Source: Methanomicrobia archaeon
GTDB lineage: Archaea; Halobacteriota; Bog-38; Methanoflorentales; Methanoflorentaceae
DNA: 64,000 bases
Assembly: GCA_015661395.1 (NCBI GenBank)
Contig: JACWML010000003.1
Coordinates: 1-64,000 of the forward strand
Direction of reading: 5' to 3'
Shown here: piece after piece, positions 1-9,902 of the stretch
How the letters are laid out: each line of letters begins with the position of its first letter
How positions within the stretch are numbered: the stretch's first letter is position 1
The notes under the pieces: generated by a model
What the model saw: the letters and a program-made list of their open reading frames with translations, nothing else
What the model was told of the DNA's origin: nothing
Database searches by the model: none
Position numbers and translations under genes: made by a program

Positions 1-1666
1 TCGCGCTACCCGAAGACGTCACAGCGGGTGCCGACCCCAGAACCCCGCCGAGGCCCTTCCAGCCGCTCCAGGTCGTCCCATTATCCGTGGTGTTCTGCCA
101 CCAGAGGGCGTTGTCACTGCCCCGTACAAAGACGTCCATCGCACCGTTTGCCGGTGACGTCGCAGCGGGTGCCGAGGTCAGAACCCCGCCGAGAGACGTC
201 GACGCCGTCCAGGTCGTGCCCGTCCAGTACTTATACCAGAGGGCGCCGTCGCTGCCGCGCATAAAGAGGTCGAGGCTGTTCGCATTCTGCGCGGTCACGG
301 CAGGTGACAAGGTGGGCGTGAGCGTGGCGGTTACGGAATCGACGGCTTTGGCGGCGTCGAGCTTGCCGCCGGTGCTCACCAGGCCGCTAAGATATGAGTC
401 TGGGTCTACGTTGTTAAGGATAGCGTTCCTTATCTGGGCGACGCTCAACGATGGATTGACCGTTTTGATGAGCCCAGCGACCCCGGTTACATACGGGGTT
501 GCCATCGAGGTGCCATCCCAGGTGTCGTAACCCTTTACCCCTGACACGCCATTCACGGTACCCGTCGTGTTCCACCATATGGTGCTCAATATACCTACGC
601 CTGGGGCTCCCAGATTGACAGTCGTGGCCCCGTAGTTAGAGAAAGAGGCTAGGCTATCGTCGGAATTGATAGCGGCGACTGAGATAATGTTTGGGTCGCG
701 AAGGGAGGCCGGGTAGAAGGGGGATACATCGTTATTCGATGCGTTGTTTCCGGCTGCACAAACAAACAAACACTGCGGGCACGCGTTGATGGTGTCGTTC
801 ATGGCTTGGCTATAGCCGGTGCCTCCAAACGAGTTATTGATGATCGTGGCACCGTTGCTCGCAGCGTACTGCCAGGCGGAGATAATATCAGAGTAGTAGC
901 CGCCGGTCGCGTTTAGCGCCACCACGGGCAGGATCGATGTGCGCCAGTTAGTCCCGGTGATTCCGATGCTGTTGTTCCCGACTGCCCCTATGATTCCGGC
1001 GGTGTGAGTACCGTGCATCGAATCCATTACAAGTTCGGGCGCAGCGTTATACTGGGGGAGAAGATTTGCCGCGAGGTCGGGGTGGGTGGCATCAGCGCCG
1101 GTGTCCACATCCGCGATAATAGTGGACGTAGAACCGGTGGTCTTGTTCCACGCACCTGAAGCGTTCATGTCTGGAAACGCCCACTGATACTGATAATATG
1201 GGTCGTTGGGAAGCGCGATGTCGGGTGTAATCGCTGCGGTGTATCCGGAATCATTCATCACCGAGCTTGCCGGAAGCGTAGCGGTCGCAGCAGGGGTAGC
1301 TATGTAGTCCGGCTCTGCATACGCGACGTTCCCGTTCGTCTGGTAGTGCGTGATGGCATCGGTGACCGAAAGCCCTGAAGGGAGCTTAACGACCTCGAGA
1401 CCTGGCACCACCGAGTACTGCTTAATGACCGTCGCGTTGATTGAGGCGCTAGCAGCGTCGCTTGCCAGCTTATAAACCGCTGCATTTGCAGCGATGGATG
1501 GTTTAAACCGGACGAGGATCTGGTCCGGTGCGTAGTTCGCTTCTTTGTTGCTGGTGTTCTTTGGTTGCGCGGCGAGGGACGTCACCGTCGATGCTGCGAT
1601 GCTCGCTATAACGAGAACCACTACGACGGCCAAAAGTTTGGATGGCTTGCTTCGTGCGTTTTTCAT
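1..1666 (-). CDS. Exported subtilisin-like serine protease (S8), C-terminus beyond window
   Basis: This ORF is missing from the track because it runs off the left edge; I translated it by hand. It starts at an ATG with an AGGTG ribosome site about 9 nt upstream. Residues 1-33 form a signal peptide (KLLAVVVVLVIASIAAS). A propeptide of the I9 type follows (YAPDQILVRFKP ... NVAYAEPDYIA). The S8 catalytic triad is visible in order: Asp in DVDTGADATHPDL, His in HGTHTAGIIGA, and Ser in GTSMATPYVTGVAGL. After the protease domain there are repeats of the form DVFVRGSDNALWW (about 45 residues each), which resemble PLL-type beta-propeller lectin repeats and probably bind cell-surface glycans. The enzyme should act outside the cell. 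The family is clear; the substrate is unknown. At least 555 codons lie in the window. Confidence 0.9.
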   Translation of the reverse strand, partial: MKNARSKPSKLLAVVVVLVIASIAASTVTSLAAQPKNTSNKEANYAPDQILVRFKPSIAANAAVYKLASDAASASINATVIKQYSVVPGLEVVKLPSGLSVTDAITHYQTNGNVAYAEPDYIATPAATATLPASSVMNDSGYTAAITPDIALPNDPYYQYQWAFPDMNASGAWNKTTGSTSTIIADVDTGADATHPDLAANLLPQYNAAPELVMDSMHGTHTAGIIGAVGNNSIGITGTNWRTSILPVVALNATGGYYSDIISAWQYAASNGATIINNSFGGTGYSQAMNDTINACPQCLFVCAAGNNASNNDVSPFYPASLRDPNIISVAAINSDDSLASFSNYGATTVNLGAPGVGILSTIWWNTTGTVNGVSGVKGYDTWDGTSMATPYVTGVAGLIKTVNPSLSVAQIRNAILNNVDPDSYLSGLVSTGGKLDAAKAVDSVTATLTPTLSPAVTAQNANSLDLFMRGSDGALWYKYWTGTTWTASTSLGGVLTSAPAATSPANGAMDVFVRGSDNALWWQNTTDNGTTWSGWKGLGGVLGSAPAVTSSGSA

Positions 1667-2799
1667 ACAACGCTTCACCTTGTTCACGCTAGCGGGGCGC
1701 GCGTGACCGTGCGCGAGCGCTGCATCTACGTGCCCACCAGCGAGCGTTCACTTTCGATAAAACAATTATTGATGCGCTTATTCGCAATAAAGGTTGTGTG
1801 ACACGTGCTTCCCCTCAAGGTTTTGCAGCTCTTTTAAACCGGCGTTATCACACAGAGCCTAGCAGAAGGATTACCAAGGCGAGTGCACCCCATTTTGATC
1901 GTAATTGCGTTTGTTCACCTACTTCGTATCGTTAGTCTTACGTGCGACAAGCGCAGTCTCTTTGTCTTGTCGCTTCTTGCCTCATTAGCGTAAGCTTATG
2001 CGCGCGCAACGTCGGCACAATTGTGCACGATTTTGCGGTGAATTCGGCAAACTCAGTCACAGTTCTGTTTCCTGCGGAATTGCTCAGGGCGGATTCAACC
2101 GCACCCTCAGACGTGTCGCTTGCAACGCTTGGTCACTATGAACGTTACGTTGTACGCTTAAAGCGCTGTAACACGCACTTGCGCGCCGCAGAAACCCACT
2201 CGGAGCCATCTTTCATATTCAAAAATACGTTCATCGTCATCTCTGCCATTTAAGAGAGGTCGAAGGGCTTCAATCACCTGACTGTGCAAGGCGTATAGTG
2301 CTCTAATTAACCTTATCCTGCGATGAGCCTACTTTGACGCATGGCTTTTCGTGCTGCAATGCTTCCCGGAATTTTCCTACGGTCAGCTTAATCATCGTAC
2401 CATTGCTTCTCTGATCTGTATGTGCTCCGAATGTGACAAACGCCGTGTACTCTGAGGACATTGTTTCGATATCTCGCCTTTTTGCTCAGCGCGTTTGTTG
2501 TAGCCAAGAACGTTTGAGTGTCCAGTTTCGTTACAGTTCGACTTGTGACGTGCTTACGCTCGTTGACCGCCCTCGCATTTCTCCTTGGCACAATAATGAC
2601 CGTCTCGGTGCTGAGCGCCACAGGGGTCGTAACGACGCAGAAAGCCGTCGCTTTTTCACCGCCTTCACCGCTCAGTTTCGTAGAAGCGCTCTACTCCGCG
2701 GGAGCGACGTATCGTTGCGCATGACAAAACCCCGCATATCGATGCCCCGCAACTAATTGAGTGCGAGTCGTGCGAAATTGCGTATGCCGGTTTTTACGT
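1667..2799. other. Gene-poor stretch with no convincing gene
   Basis: This stretch of 1.1 kb has only short, overlapping ORFs without recognisable motifs. A TTTATTGC element around 1780-1790, read on the minus strand, resembles the promoter motif of the fasciclin genes at 52-54 kb and may drive the protease. A 68-codon plus-strand ORF at 2518-2724 has a hydrophobic N-terminus that could be the stump of a lost exported protein, but nothing confirms this. Confidence 0.5.
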
Positions 2800-3969
2800 C
2801 TAATGTACTTTTTGCTCCACCAATATGCGGAATTCCGGAGCGATTCCAGCTGGGGAGAACTGCCCTCTTTTAGCCAGTATGGTGTCTTGTTGGACGCGGT
2901 AACGACCTGTAGGCTTCGTTTCAAGGACCTTTAAAACACAATTCTTCATGTCACTGTAGCTCTCGCACAGATACCCGATGTCCCCCATCTTATTGAAGTA
3001 ATATTCAGAAAGTGGGGTCTTCAGTGCGATAATCGGCTTGAGATGTGAAAATGCGTCCAGTATCGCAGCAGTTCCATTTAATTCATAAGCACTAGCTAAA
3101 TGAAAGAAGAGAGCATAATCGATGCATTTACCATATTTGTCATACTCCTTTTGACTGAGGGGTGCGTTCGGTGACGGGATAGTAACGGACGTACGCGGCA
3201 TCTCTTTGAGCTGCTTATCTAAGATCTCACCAATGAGAACAAAAATTGCCTGATATTTTGTTCTTGCAGAGCGTACCTCATCTGCCAACTTGAAAAAAAT
3301 GTCTGCTCCCTTTCTAAGACTCGCATGACCATAGAAACCAAAATGAATGACATCATCTTTGAACGGTTCGCTGCCGACAGAATCTGCAAAGACATAGGGA
3401 AGGTCTATCGGCGAAACATAGTTGCGCAGACGTGGCAAATGCTTCTTCAGTCCTTGTTCAATAACGGGTGGGGATCCGGGAATCAAATAATGTAGTTTCG
3501 CCGTGTTGCCGGCGAGAAGCCAGCGCCGAAATGAAAAGAGCTGAGGTGTCAGACGCTGTGGTTGAGGCGTCCTGACTTTCGTCTGTAGATTGTGTAGGAC
3601 AACAAGACAGGAGATCTGGGGAAATCGTCTCAGCATTACTTTGATTGAGACTAGAGCGTTCCAAGTTTCAGCTGAACAAAACACTATTTGGCGTGCTTGA
3701 GTCTTGTCGGCTAATCCGAATATCCACCTGCAAAGGGCGAGCTGCTCGAGGTGCGCTGCAACGGGCAAGCGCCCTGGAAGTTCAACTTCGATAAACCTGA
3801 CTGCGGCCACATGGGTACCTACCACGCTCTTGACGTGGTTCATATGCTCGCGTTCAGCACAAAATATCAGCCCCCCCTCAGGGAAAGCCTCAGCGACCGA
3901 GCCAACTAGGGCTGCATTGAATTGCGTGTGCTGAAGACCGCGAAAATGCGGTTCGCATATAACTATCAT
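2800..3969 (-). CDS. Glycosyltransferase, GT-B fold (GT4-like)
   Basis: The product has 389 residues and looks like a two-domain GT-B glycosyltransferase, a cytosolic enzyme that would add a sugar to a lipid-linked glycan. The N-terminal half starts MIVICEPHFRGLQHTQFNAA, a typical first beta strand. The C-terminal half contains DVIHFGFYGHASLRKGADIF, which matches the GT4 hinge (GxxxxxKG), followed by YALFFHLASAYELNGTAAIL in the place of the nucleotide-sugar binding region. The usual EGFG/E-x7-E signature is weak, so donor and acceptor cannot be named. It is transcribed away from the protease and heads the left end of the glycan region. Confidence 0.7.
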   Translation of the reverse strand: MIVICEPHFRGLQHTQFNAALVGSVAEAFPEGGLIFCAEREHMNHVKSVVGTHVAAVRFIEVELPGRLPVAAHLEQLALCRWIFGLADKTQARQIVFCSAETWNALVSIKVMLRRFPQISCLVVLHNLQTKVRTPQPQRLTPQLFSFRRWLLAGNTAKLHYLIPGSPPVIEQGLKKHLPRLRNYVSPIDLPYVFADSVGSEPFKDDVIHFGFYGHASLRKGADIFFKLADEVRSARTKYQAIFVLIGEILDKQLKEMPRTSVTIPSPNAPLSQKEYDKYGKCIDYALFFHLASAYELNGTAAILDAFSHLKPIIALKTPLSEYYFNKMGDIGYLCESYSDMKNCVLKVLETKPTGRYRVQQDTILAKRGQFSPAGIAPEFRILVEQKVH

Positions 3970-4476
3970 AAGCTCTCTGTGATCCCGTAATCGTTTGCTG
4001 TATTGCGTTTTCAGGTTGGCTGCGCTTCTTGATAACGATGGGGCTCATTAACGTATGAAAGTGCTGTGCCCAGCCATTGAGCTTTGCAGATGCGCGGGCA
4101 TGCCTTGACTTGTGCTGCCAATATATGTTTGACGTTGCAGGGAGTCCCCATCTGTGCTTCAGCGACGGTTGGTCCGCGATATGCCCATGATTTGACTGTC
4201 AGATTATTTTTCCGTTCACCCGTAAGCCTCCGCATCTGCCTGAAAGTCCAATCTTGCACAGTTGCCACGACGAAGCGTTTTACCCGCATCGAAAAGGCGT
4301 AAGTGAAACGTGACCAGAACCGGATCTTTCGAGTTCCCGACGCCACAGATAGATACCGTTCACCGCATTTCGTCCGAGCGAGGTGATTAGCACGTTCATA
4401 GACTTGGTTTCATTTTTGCACAAACTCGACACTTACTCCGCACATGGTCTCCACGATCAATTCGAGGCCCTTCTCG
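3970..4476. other. Intergenic stretch, possible decayed sequence
   Basis: About 500 bp lie between two minus-strand glycan genes. A 111-codon minus-strand ORF (4011-4346) covers most of it, but its translation is rich in Arg/Lys/Cys, has no recognisable domain, and is mirrored by a 72-codon ORF on the other strand. I see no clear promoter or repeat and treat this as decayed or non-coding sequence. Confidence 0.4.
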
Positions 4477-5139
4477 TCATTCCTTTACTACTTCACACCA
4501 TATGTTTTCGTAGAAGGTTTTCGATGAGAAGATCTTGGAAAGAACAAGGACTACGCCTTTCGGTATTCTATTATTCCACAAATTTACACCCACTGTCGCA
4601 TTTATCTTGTTCGTCTCTTTGTAGCTTCGGATCTTCCCCCCACTTAAGCGCACGATGTGATTCACCTCTTCTTTTGAAAAACCACAATGTTGGTGTGTTT
4701 TATCGAGTTGATGGTATTCAACAACTCCGCGTTCCCAGAGCGCCTCATTTCTTTTCGGAACACACAAAAGGACGTTCTCTTGACAACTCTCGATAGATTT
4801 GCTCAATAAAGCACATGGATCTTCTACGTGCTCTAATAACCAATACAAAACCACGGTGTCGGTTTTTGGAAAGGTAACTGTGGTTGCATCGCTCATCATG
4901 AGCTCAACGCCTGCAGGGTACGCATAATCTTCGTACCGCTGCACGTCAATGCCGACGTAGTGCCCTGTCCATCCTCTTTGGATCAAAAAGTTGTACAATC
5001 GGCACGTGCCGCAGCCCACGTCAAGGATATCCCCTTTTTGGTATTCCAAAGCTAGGAAGTCGGTTGGGTATACAGCGCCTGCTTTCCACCCAAAATCAAA
5101 TTCTTTCTTGACTGTTTCTGAGCAGTCGTTCCTGATCAT
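4477..5139 (-). CDS. Class I SAM-dependent methyltransferase
   Basis: This 220-residue protein has the methyltransferase signature motif I, DILDVGCGTCRLYNFL, at about residues 35-50. An acidic post-I residue follows at the end of the second strand (GIDVQ), then motif II-III with MMSDATTVTFPKTDTVVLYW and LLEHVEDP. This is the Methyltransf_11/23 fold and would use S-adenosylmethionine in the cytosol. Its place between glycosyltransferase genes suggests methylation of a sugar or of a lipid-linked glycan, which is inference only. The C-terminal third (EEVNHIVRLSGGKIRSYKE) is typical of sugar or small-molecule methyltransferases. The length is normal and there is no sign of truncation. Confidence 0.82.
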   Translation of the reverse strand: MIRNDCSETVKKEFDFGWKAGAVYPTDFLALEYQKGDILDVGCGTCRLYNFLIQRGWTGHYVGIDVQRYEDYAYPAGVELMMSDATTVTFPKTDTVVLYWLLEHVEDPCALLSKSIESCQENVLLCVPKRNEALWERGVVEYHQLDKTHQHCGFSKEEVNHIVRLSGGKIRSYKETNKINATVGVNLWNNRIPKGVVLVLSKIFSSKTFYENIWCEVVKE

Positions 5140-5269
5140 TTCCTTGCGTACCGGTATTCGAATTGTTTTTCTCGTTTGTTGGGACAGCGTATAAGTTTAT
5201 TTAACGTCCCTAGACAAGTTTATTCTTTGATCATTTAGATTGTCTCCTCGTACTTTGCAGCGGAATCCC

Positions 5270-5880
5270 CTAGCTGCTTCTAAGGATGAATAAAAACTCA
5301 GCTCTGCAATGAGCGGGGAGCGTGTTTACATTGATGAACGTTACGCATCCACAGCTAACCATAGCATTTGTAGGGTCTACCATGACCACGACAGATCCAG
5401 CTTCTGCCGCTTTGCTCTCCGTGTACCTGGTGGACTGAGGCCGTGCCGCGTCGCCTATCGACTTGGCGAGGTAGCCGAGCTTGCGCTGCGCTTTCGCCAG
5501 TGCATTCTCCTCAGCTCTAAAAAATCGCGGCTTCTCTATGTGCTCGCCGTTTGAAAGCGTGGCGAACGACGATAAGCCGCCGTCTACGCCTATCATAGCA
5601 CCGTCTTTAGGCTTAAGATACTCTCGTGGCTCCGGTTCGTGTTCGAACGTGAAGCACGCAAACCACTTACCCGTAGATTGTCGGTTAATGTTGAGCCGTT
5701 TAATCGTGCCTTCTATTGCTCTATGAAGCTTGATTTTAACGTTGCCTATCTTAGATAGCCGCACCGTTCTAGAAGAGCCGTCGAAAGCGAAGCCTTGTTG
5801 TGTGTAAGTAAACAATCATAGCGCCCTTTGCCCTTGAATCGCGGATAGCGCGCGTCTTATTAGGCCCATTTAAAATTATG
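5270..5880 (-). pseudogene. tnpB: Decayed IS200/IS605-family TnpB (OrfB)
   Basis: The track ORF (5270-5815, TTG start) reads as TnpB: GNVKIKLHRAIEGTIKRL, then the RuvC-like GVDGGLSSFATLSNGE, then AKAQRKLGYLAKS. Two lesions are visible. Upstream codons RYPRFKGKGRYD, which belong in front of FTYTQQGF, are in another frame, so there is a one-base frameshift near 5816. After the LGYLAKS helix the sequence jumps straight to the C-terminal SKAAEAGSVVVMVDPTN, so most of the RuvC core is deleted, and the expected zinc-finger cysteines after it are lost. No TnpA, terminal hairpins or target duplication were recognised. The element is dead and marks past transposition in the glycan region. Confidence 0.85.
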
Positions 5881-6290
5881 CGTTTACAGCCTAAATAGTT
5901 CTATTGTGTGTTTGTCGCTTTCATCCCTCTAGCTGTCGCAAGGAGGCTTCTCGCTTGATTTAGCTAAACCGCCTCATAATTTGAAAATGTGATCCGCGTA
6001 TAATTGGCTTTAATGGTAGGCCTCAATGATAGGTGCAAACTTCGTATGCGGTGCGACCTGCCTATGTGTATCTCACGAATGCCTGGGGGTGCTGCGTCAT
6101 CCCTGCACAGTCTCGCAGAGGAATTAATATCTATGTTGTGTCTTCATTTTCAAAAGAAGAACACCATGAGCTGTGAAGATGGCGAGGCGCCTATTAGTTG
6201 CGAATAACGGGGACGGGCACAGAGTGTTATCTCACGTTCAGAGCTTTTTGCCAATGACCCCCGCATTCTTGCAACAGACACAACGAGAAA
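5881..6290. other. Intergenic, degraded TnpB upstream sequence
   Basis: Several frames read on the minus strand contain fragments that could be the N-terminus of the dead TnpB (EASLRQLEG), but with multiple stops. A 67-codon plus-strand ORF (6004-6207) has no recognisable features. No promoter could be fixed for the GT2 gene downstream. Confidence 0.4.
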
Positions 6291-6344
6291 CCAGCCGTGA
6301 ACCGAAAAGTAGCTGACGAACCAGCCGTTAACAGGAAAGTAGCC
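6291..6344 (+). repeat. 30-bp direct repeat across the GT2 start
   Basis: CCAGCCGTGAACCGAAAAGT at 6291 is repeated imperfectly 30 bp later as CCAGCCGTTAACAGGAAAGT. The duplication doubles the codons A-V-N-R-K-V-A at the very N-terminus of the glycosyltransferase and creates the GTG start given in the ORF track. Confidence 0.75.
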
Positions 6345-7343
6345 ATTATCATACTCAACTGGGACAGCTGGAGGGACACTATAGAATGCCTAGAGTCGCT
6401 TTTTCTCATTGACTACCAGAACTATGTTCCGATCATCGTAGACAACGGTTCAAGCGACGGGTCGATAGACCGCTTGAGAGAGTTTGCTAGGGGCAGCCTC
6501 CAGATAGAATCGAAGTTCTTCGGGCAGGGCAGAGCGAGTAACCCGATTGAAATGGTCGAGTACACTCGAGACCAAGTCGATCGAAAAAATATTGAAGGAC
6601 TCGGCGAAGACTCATTTTCAAACCAGAATCTCGTACTCATAAAAAATCAACGCAATTATGGCTTTGCCGAAGGCAACAACATAGGAATTCAGTTTGCTTT
6701 GGATTCAATAAAGCCTGATTACGTACTGCTTCTAAATAGCGATACTGTTGTCGATCCAGGTTTTTTGCGTGAATTGGTGAGAATTGGCGAAAGCGATGAT
6801 ACGATCGGGGCCGTAGGTCCAAAGATATACTATTATGACAACCCCTCCAAGATCAACTCAGCAGGATGTGAAATGCACGATTGGTATGGTGGTGCCATAA
6901 ACATTGGTATCGGCGAGACGGACAACCACAACCGATTTAACGAGATACGAGAGGTTGACTGCCTACACGGGAGCGCGATCTTAATCAAGGCCCCTACTCT
7001 TGAAGATGTTGGGCTGTTGGATCAGGATTTTTTTGTCTTGTTGGAAGAAACGGAATGGTGCCTGCGAGCCAAGAAAGCTGGGTATAAAATAGTCTTTGCG
7101 CCAACAGCATGGATCTATCACAAAGAGGGCTTCTCCGGCACGGAGGAGTGCGTACACTACTACTATAGCAACCGAAATCGCATATTGTTGCTCAAAAAGC
7201 ATCAGACATCGTTGAGAAAACCTATATACGGGCTTTCCATCACGTTGAGAACTTTGGCAGGAAGCATCATATTGAGCGTAACGGGCAAGCCTAGTCTCGC
7301 CATATGTGGCTTGAAAGGCTATTTCAATGGCTTGCGCGTCTAG
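6297..7343 (+). CDS. GT2 glycosyltransferase, WbbL/rhamnosyltransferase-like
   Basis: This 348-residue family-2 glycosyltransferase has the first strand KVAIIILNWDSWRDTIECL, the nucleotide-binding VDNGSSDGSIDRL, an N-Y-G-F-A-E-G-N-N segment, and the DXD metal site LLLNSDTVVDPGFL. The later motif DFFVLLEETEWCLRAKKAGY is the ED-x-D/W region typical of WbbL-like rhamnosyltransferases. The enzyme would be a cytosolic or membrane-associated inverting transferase extending a lipid-linked glycan. The N-terminus carries a 10-residue duplication, and the second copy is probably the native start region. A decayed paralogue of its C-terminal 60 residues lies in opposite orientation at 13184-13370. Confidence 0.88.
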   Translation: MNRKVADEPAVNRKVAIIILNWDSWRDTIECLESLFLIDYQNYVPIIVDNGSSDGSIDRLREFARGSLQIESKFFGQGRASNPIEMVEYTRDQVDRKNIEGLGEDSFSNQNLVLIKNQRNYGFAEGNNIGIQFALDSIKPDYVLLLNSDTVVDPGFLRELVRIGESDDTIGAVGPKIYYYDNPSKINSAGCEMHDWYGGAINIGIGETDNHNRFNEIREVDCLHGSAILIKAPTLEDVGLLDQDFFVLLEETEWCLRAKKAGYKIVFAPTAWIYHKEGFSGTEECVHYYYSNRNRILLLKKHQTSLRKPIYGLSITLRTLAGSIILSVTGKPSLAICGLKGYFNGLRV

Positions 7344-7953
7344 AAATAGTTACGTTTGCGCAACCGTATTGATTCCTGATACGGTCCGCTGGATCGTGTT
7401 ATGTGGATCGTAGGTATGCCTCACTATGAAACGAAAAAATGACGCAGTGTTGGAATTCTATAAAGCCGGACAGCATTGGCGTTTCCAAGTAGGTTGTGTA
7501 GCAAGATGCCGCATTTGATGAACCAGTTTCTTGGCATAATAATAACTTCGAACTTTTCTATGCATCCGGAGCTACTTTGTTTATTTCTTTGGATTCGAAG
7601 ATCCGTTCTTCGGAATTTATTGACTTACGTACCATTTCTGTAAGACATCCAATCAAAGAATAATATTGAGCATAAAGGCAATATCGATTTGTGCCCCCCA
7701 CAACATCTCACAATATCACACGCATAATTGCACGCGCTTTTGATTAACCGGATCATAAGCGTATCAAATCTAAAGGAAGTAATGTAATGCCTTATTGTGC
7801 GAGCGCTTGTATCGGTTTTCTTCTTGACGATGTTGGCAGAGCGAAGTTTCGTTGAGGCTACCATTCTCTTTGCAGTGCACAGAGTTAACGAAATCCCGCG
7901 CAGGAGTGTTATAGGTCCAAGTTTATATATCCGCTAAACCACTCTGGTTTGCG
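7344..7953. other. AT-rich gap with possible gene remnants
   Basis: No intact gene was found. A short hairpin, CCGTAT-(9 nt)-ATACGG at 7364-7384, follows the GT2 stop and may be a terminator. Two hints of dead coding sequence exist on the plus strand. One is ELFYASGATLFISL near 7550, like the FYASGA block of GT2 enzymes and followed in the next frame by GFEDPFFGIY. The other is a 22-residue ORF at 7787-7855 beginning MPYCASACIG, whose core recurs at 15.55 kb. The 79-codon minus ORF in the track has no support. Confidence 0.4.
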
Positions 7954-8778
7954 TTGAGCGAAAGTCCCGGAGTTTCAATAGTAATACCGACATCTAACTC
8001 GGAAAAAACGTTGTCAAGATGTTTATTAGCGATTGCGAACCAAACTTACGAAAACATTGAGACCATCGTTGTTGATGGAGGTTCAACAGATGACACGATG
8101 AACATATGCAAGCAATTCGACGTGAATTTTTTGTTAACTGCTAAAGGAAGGACGGCTCAAACCAATTACGGGATCACAAACGCACGTGGCACATACATAT
8201 ATCGGGTCGATTCGGATGTTCTTCTTGCTTCAGATAATGTATCTGAGTGCGTCAAGAAATGTGAAGACGAAAAATACGATGTGGTTTGCGTCTATTGGGG
8301 TCCCGATCCGACAGTTAGCTTCTGGGCCAAGGTAAGGGAGTTAGAGTGGAGTTGTTATAAGGACACGCTTTTTCCCCGCGGTGCTAGATTTTTTCGAAAA
8401 ACTGCTATCATAAGCATAGGGCTATTTAACCCAAACCTCACTTTCGGAGAGGATTACGACGTCTACAACAGGCTGGTCAGGCATGACTTTAAGGTAGGTA
8501 CCATCCAGTCGGAGGGGCTTCACATAGGCGAGCCACGCTCGCTAAATGAGGTCATTGCCGAGCAATTTGTTTATGGCAAAACGCTTCACGCGTTCTTAAG
8601 AGAGCATGATGAAGGCCTGACTCAAGTGAGCCCAATAAAAAAAGAACTGCTTAAGAACTGGAAAAAGTTTGTGAGACGCCCAGCCTTAGCTTTAGGCTTC
8701 GTCATATATGAGACAGCTTATTATGGGGCAGCTCTCCTAGGATATATCGTCTCCGCTGTAAGCATTAATCCAAAATGA
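7954..8778 (+). CDS. GT2 glycosyltransferase
   Basis: This 274-residue family-2 glycosyltransferase has a GT-A fold. Visible motifs are VSIVIPTSNSEKTLSRCL (first strand), ETIVVDGGSTDDTMNIC (nucleotide binding), the DXD-like YRVDSDVLL, and NLTFGEDYDVYNRL in the acceptor region. It resembles the small archaeal and bacterial glycan transferases that use UDP- or GDP-sugars. The start is TTG in the track. The stop overlaps the next gene in an ATGA arrangement, so the two are translationally coupled. It opens a four-gene plus-strand operon (7954-13165). C-terminal hydrophobic residues (YGAALLGYIVSAV) suggest membrane attachment. The sugar transferred is unknown. Confidence 0.88.
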   Translation: MSESPGVSIVIPTSNSEKTLSRCLLAIANQTYENIETIVVDGGSTDDTMNICKQFDVNFLLTAKGRTAQTNYGITNARGTYIYRVDSDVLLASDNVSECVKKCEDEKYDVVCVYWGPDPTVSFWAKVRELEWSCYKDTLFPRGARFFRKTAIISIGLFNPNLTFGEDYDVYNRLVRHDFKVGTIQSEGLHIGEPRSLNEVIAEQFVYGKTLHAFLREHDEGLTQVSPIKKELLKNWKKFVRRPALALGFVIYETAYYGAALLGYIVSAVSINPK

Positions 8779-9902
8779 AGCTTCTCAGCCTCAACCACTC
8801 CGAAGTTACGCTGCCGGGAGGAGTACATACCGCTATCTTGAAGCTGTCCAAAGCGCTCATTCAGACCGGATATACGCCCACTATTTTGTCGGTCAATCCT
8901 GGAGGATTGCAGAGTGAAGACTGCATTGATGGCGAGCTAATTATACGGATGCGCTCCCCAATTAGCTGGCACTTACACGGATTCAGCCCATCAACACTTT
9001 TTCGCCTGACAAAGTACGTAAACCGGATTCAGCCCGACATTATTCACGTTCATGGTTATCACACGCTGTTCTCGTTAGAAGTCTTATACCTCCTGCGGAA
9101 TTCTGGGTACCCCATCGTTTTCTCTCCTCATTATGGGCCGGAGAGCCATAACACCTTGCTCGGCGACAAGCTGTGGGGGGCGTACAAACATGTTGGCAAG
9201 TCCTGCTTTCAGATCGCAGACAAAGTGATCTGCGCCTCTGAATTCGAACGTGCGAACGTATTGCGAGATTTTCAAGTAGATGCGGGAAAGATCGAGGTCA
9301 TCCCACACGGAGTCGATGCCATCAAACGCAAAAAAACGCGAACAGCCAAATGTGGCATCTCATTGCTGTATGTTGGGTGGTTCATCGAGCTAAAGGGGAT
9401 CCAGTTTATCCTAAAAGCTCTGAGCGAGTTGAACACTGCACTGGATGCGAATGCCACTTTGATTCTCGTTGGGAAAGGCGGCTGTCAAGAACAGTTAATG
9501 AAGCTCGCTAGGGAACTCAACGTCGCTGACGTAGTGTTTTGGTACGCCCCCTTATTCGGCGACGCTCTCTATAGAAAGATTCGGGAAGCGGATATTCTAC
9601 TTCTTTTGTCGCGCTCAGAGAATTTTGGAATTGTGGTTGCCGAAGCCCTCGCTGCAGGAGTTCCCTGTATAGTTGCTCATAAAGCCGCACTGAAGGAGTT
9701 TTCAGGAGAACCAGGATGCTTCTCCATTGCGTACCCACCGCAAACAAAAGAACTGGCCCGCCTGATCGTCAAAGTCTATGAGGGAGATGTCGAGGTGGGG
9801 CCGTTTAGTAATAGGATTCAAACCTGGGATAAAATAGCACTCCGATATGACGAACTGTATCGCTCGTTGCTCAAAGGAGATATGAAGCGTGCTCATACGT
9901 AA
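8775..9902 (+). CDS. GT4 glycosyltransferase
   Basis: This 375-residue retaining glycosyltransferase has a GT-B fold. It shows the GGVHTAILKLSKAL loop after the first strand, DIIHVHGYHTLFSLEVL, the interdomain GWFIELKGIQFILKAL, and the C-terminal signature LSRSENFGIVVAEALAAGVP, which carries the E-x7-E motif (E in SENFG and in VVAEA). Upstream it overlaps the GT2 stop by 4 nt, and downstream it overlaps the DUF2206 gene by 14 nt, which indicates one transcript. It probably elongates the same lipid-linked glycan as its neighbours. Donor specificity cannot be read. Confidence 0.9.
   Translation: MKLLSLNHSEVTLPGGVHTAILKLSKALIQTGYTPTILSVNPGGLQSEDCIDGELIIRMRSPISWHLHGFSPSTLFRLTKYVNRIQPDIIHVHGYHTLFSLEVLYLLRNSGYPIVFSPHYGPESHNTLLGDKLWGAYKHVGKSCFQIADKVICASEFERANVLRDFQVDAGKIEVIPHGVDAIKRKKTRTAKCGISLLYVGWFIELKGIQFILKALSELNTALDANATLILVGKGGCQEQLMKLARELNVADVVFWYAPLFGDALYRKIREADILLLLSRSENFGIVVAEALAAGVPCIVAHKAALKEFSGEPGCFSIAYPPQTKELARLIVKVYEGDVEVGPFSNRIQTWDKIALRYDELYRSLLKGDMKRAHT

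Noticed and set aside
1942-2253. 103-codon plus-strand ORF after the protease
   Set aside because: No motif, no ribosome site, unusual Cys/Arg-rich composition; looks like chance open frame.
2433-2756. Overlapping ORFs of 107, 77 and 68 codons
   Set aside because: They overlap in several frames and none shows a known domain; only the hydrophobic start of the 68-codon one is mildly suggestive.
5270-5815. TnpB as an active RNA-guided nuclease
   Set aside because: Frameshift at the N-terminus, deletion of most of the RuvC core and loss of the zinc-finger cysteines make it inactive.
7625-7864. 79-codon minus ORF in the AT-rich gap
   Set aside because: No motifs; the plus strand carries the more meaningful YCASACI fragment there.
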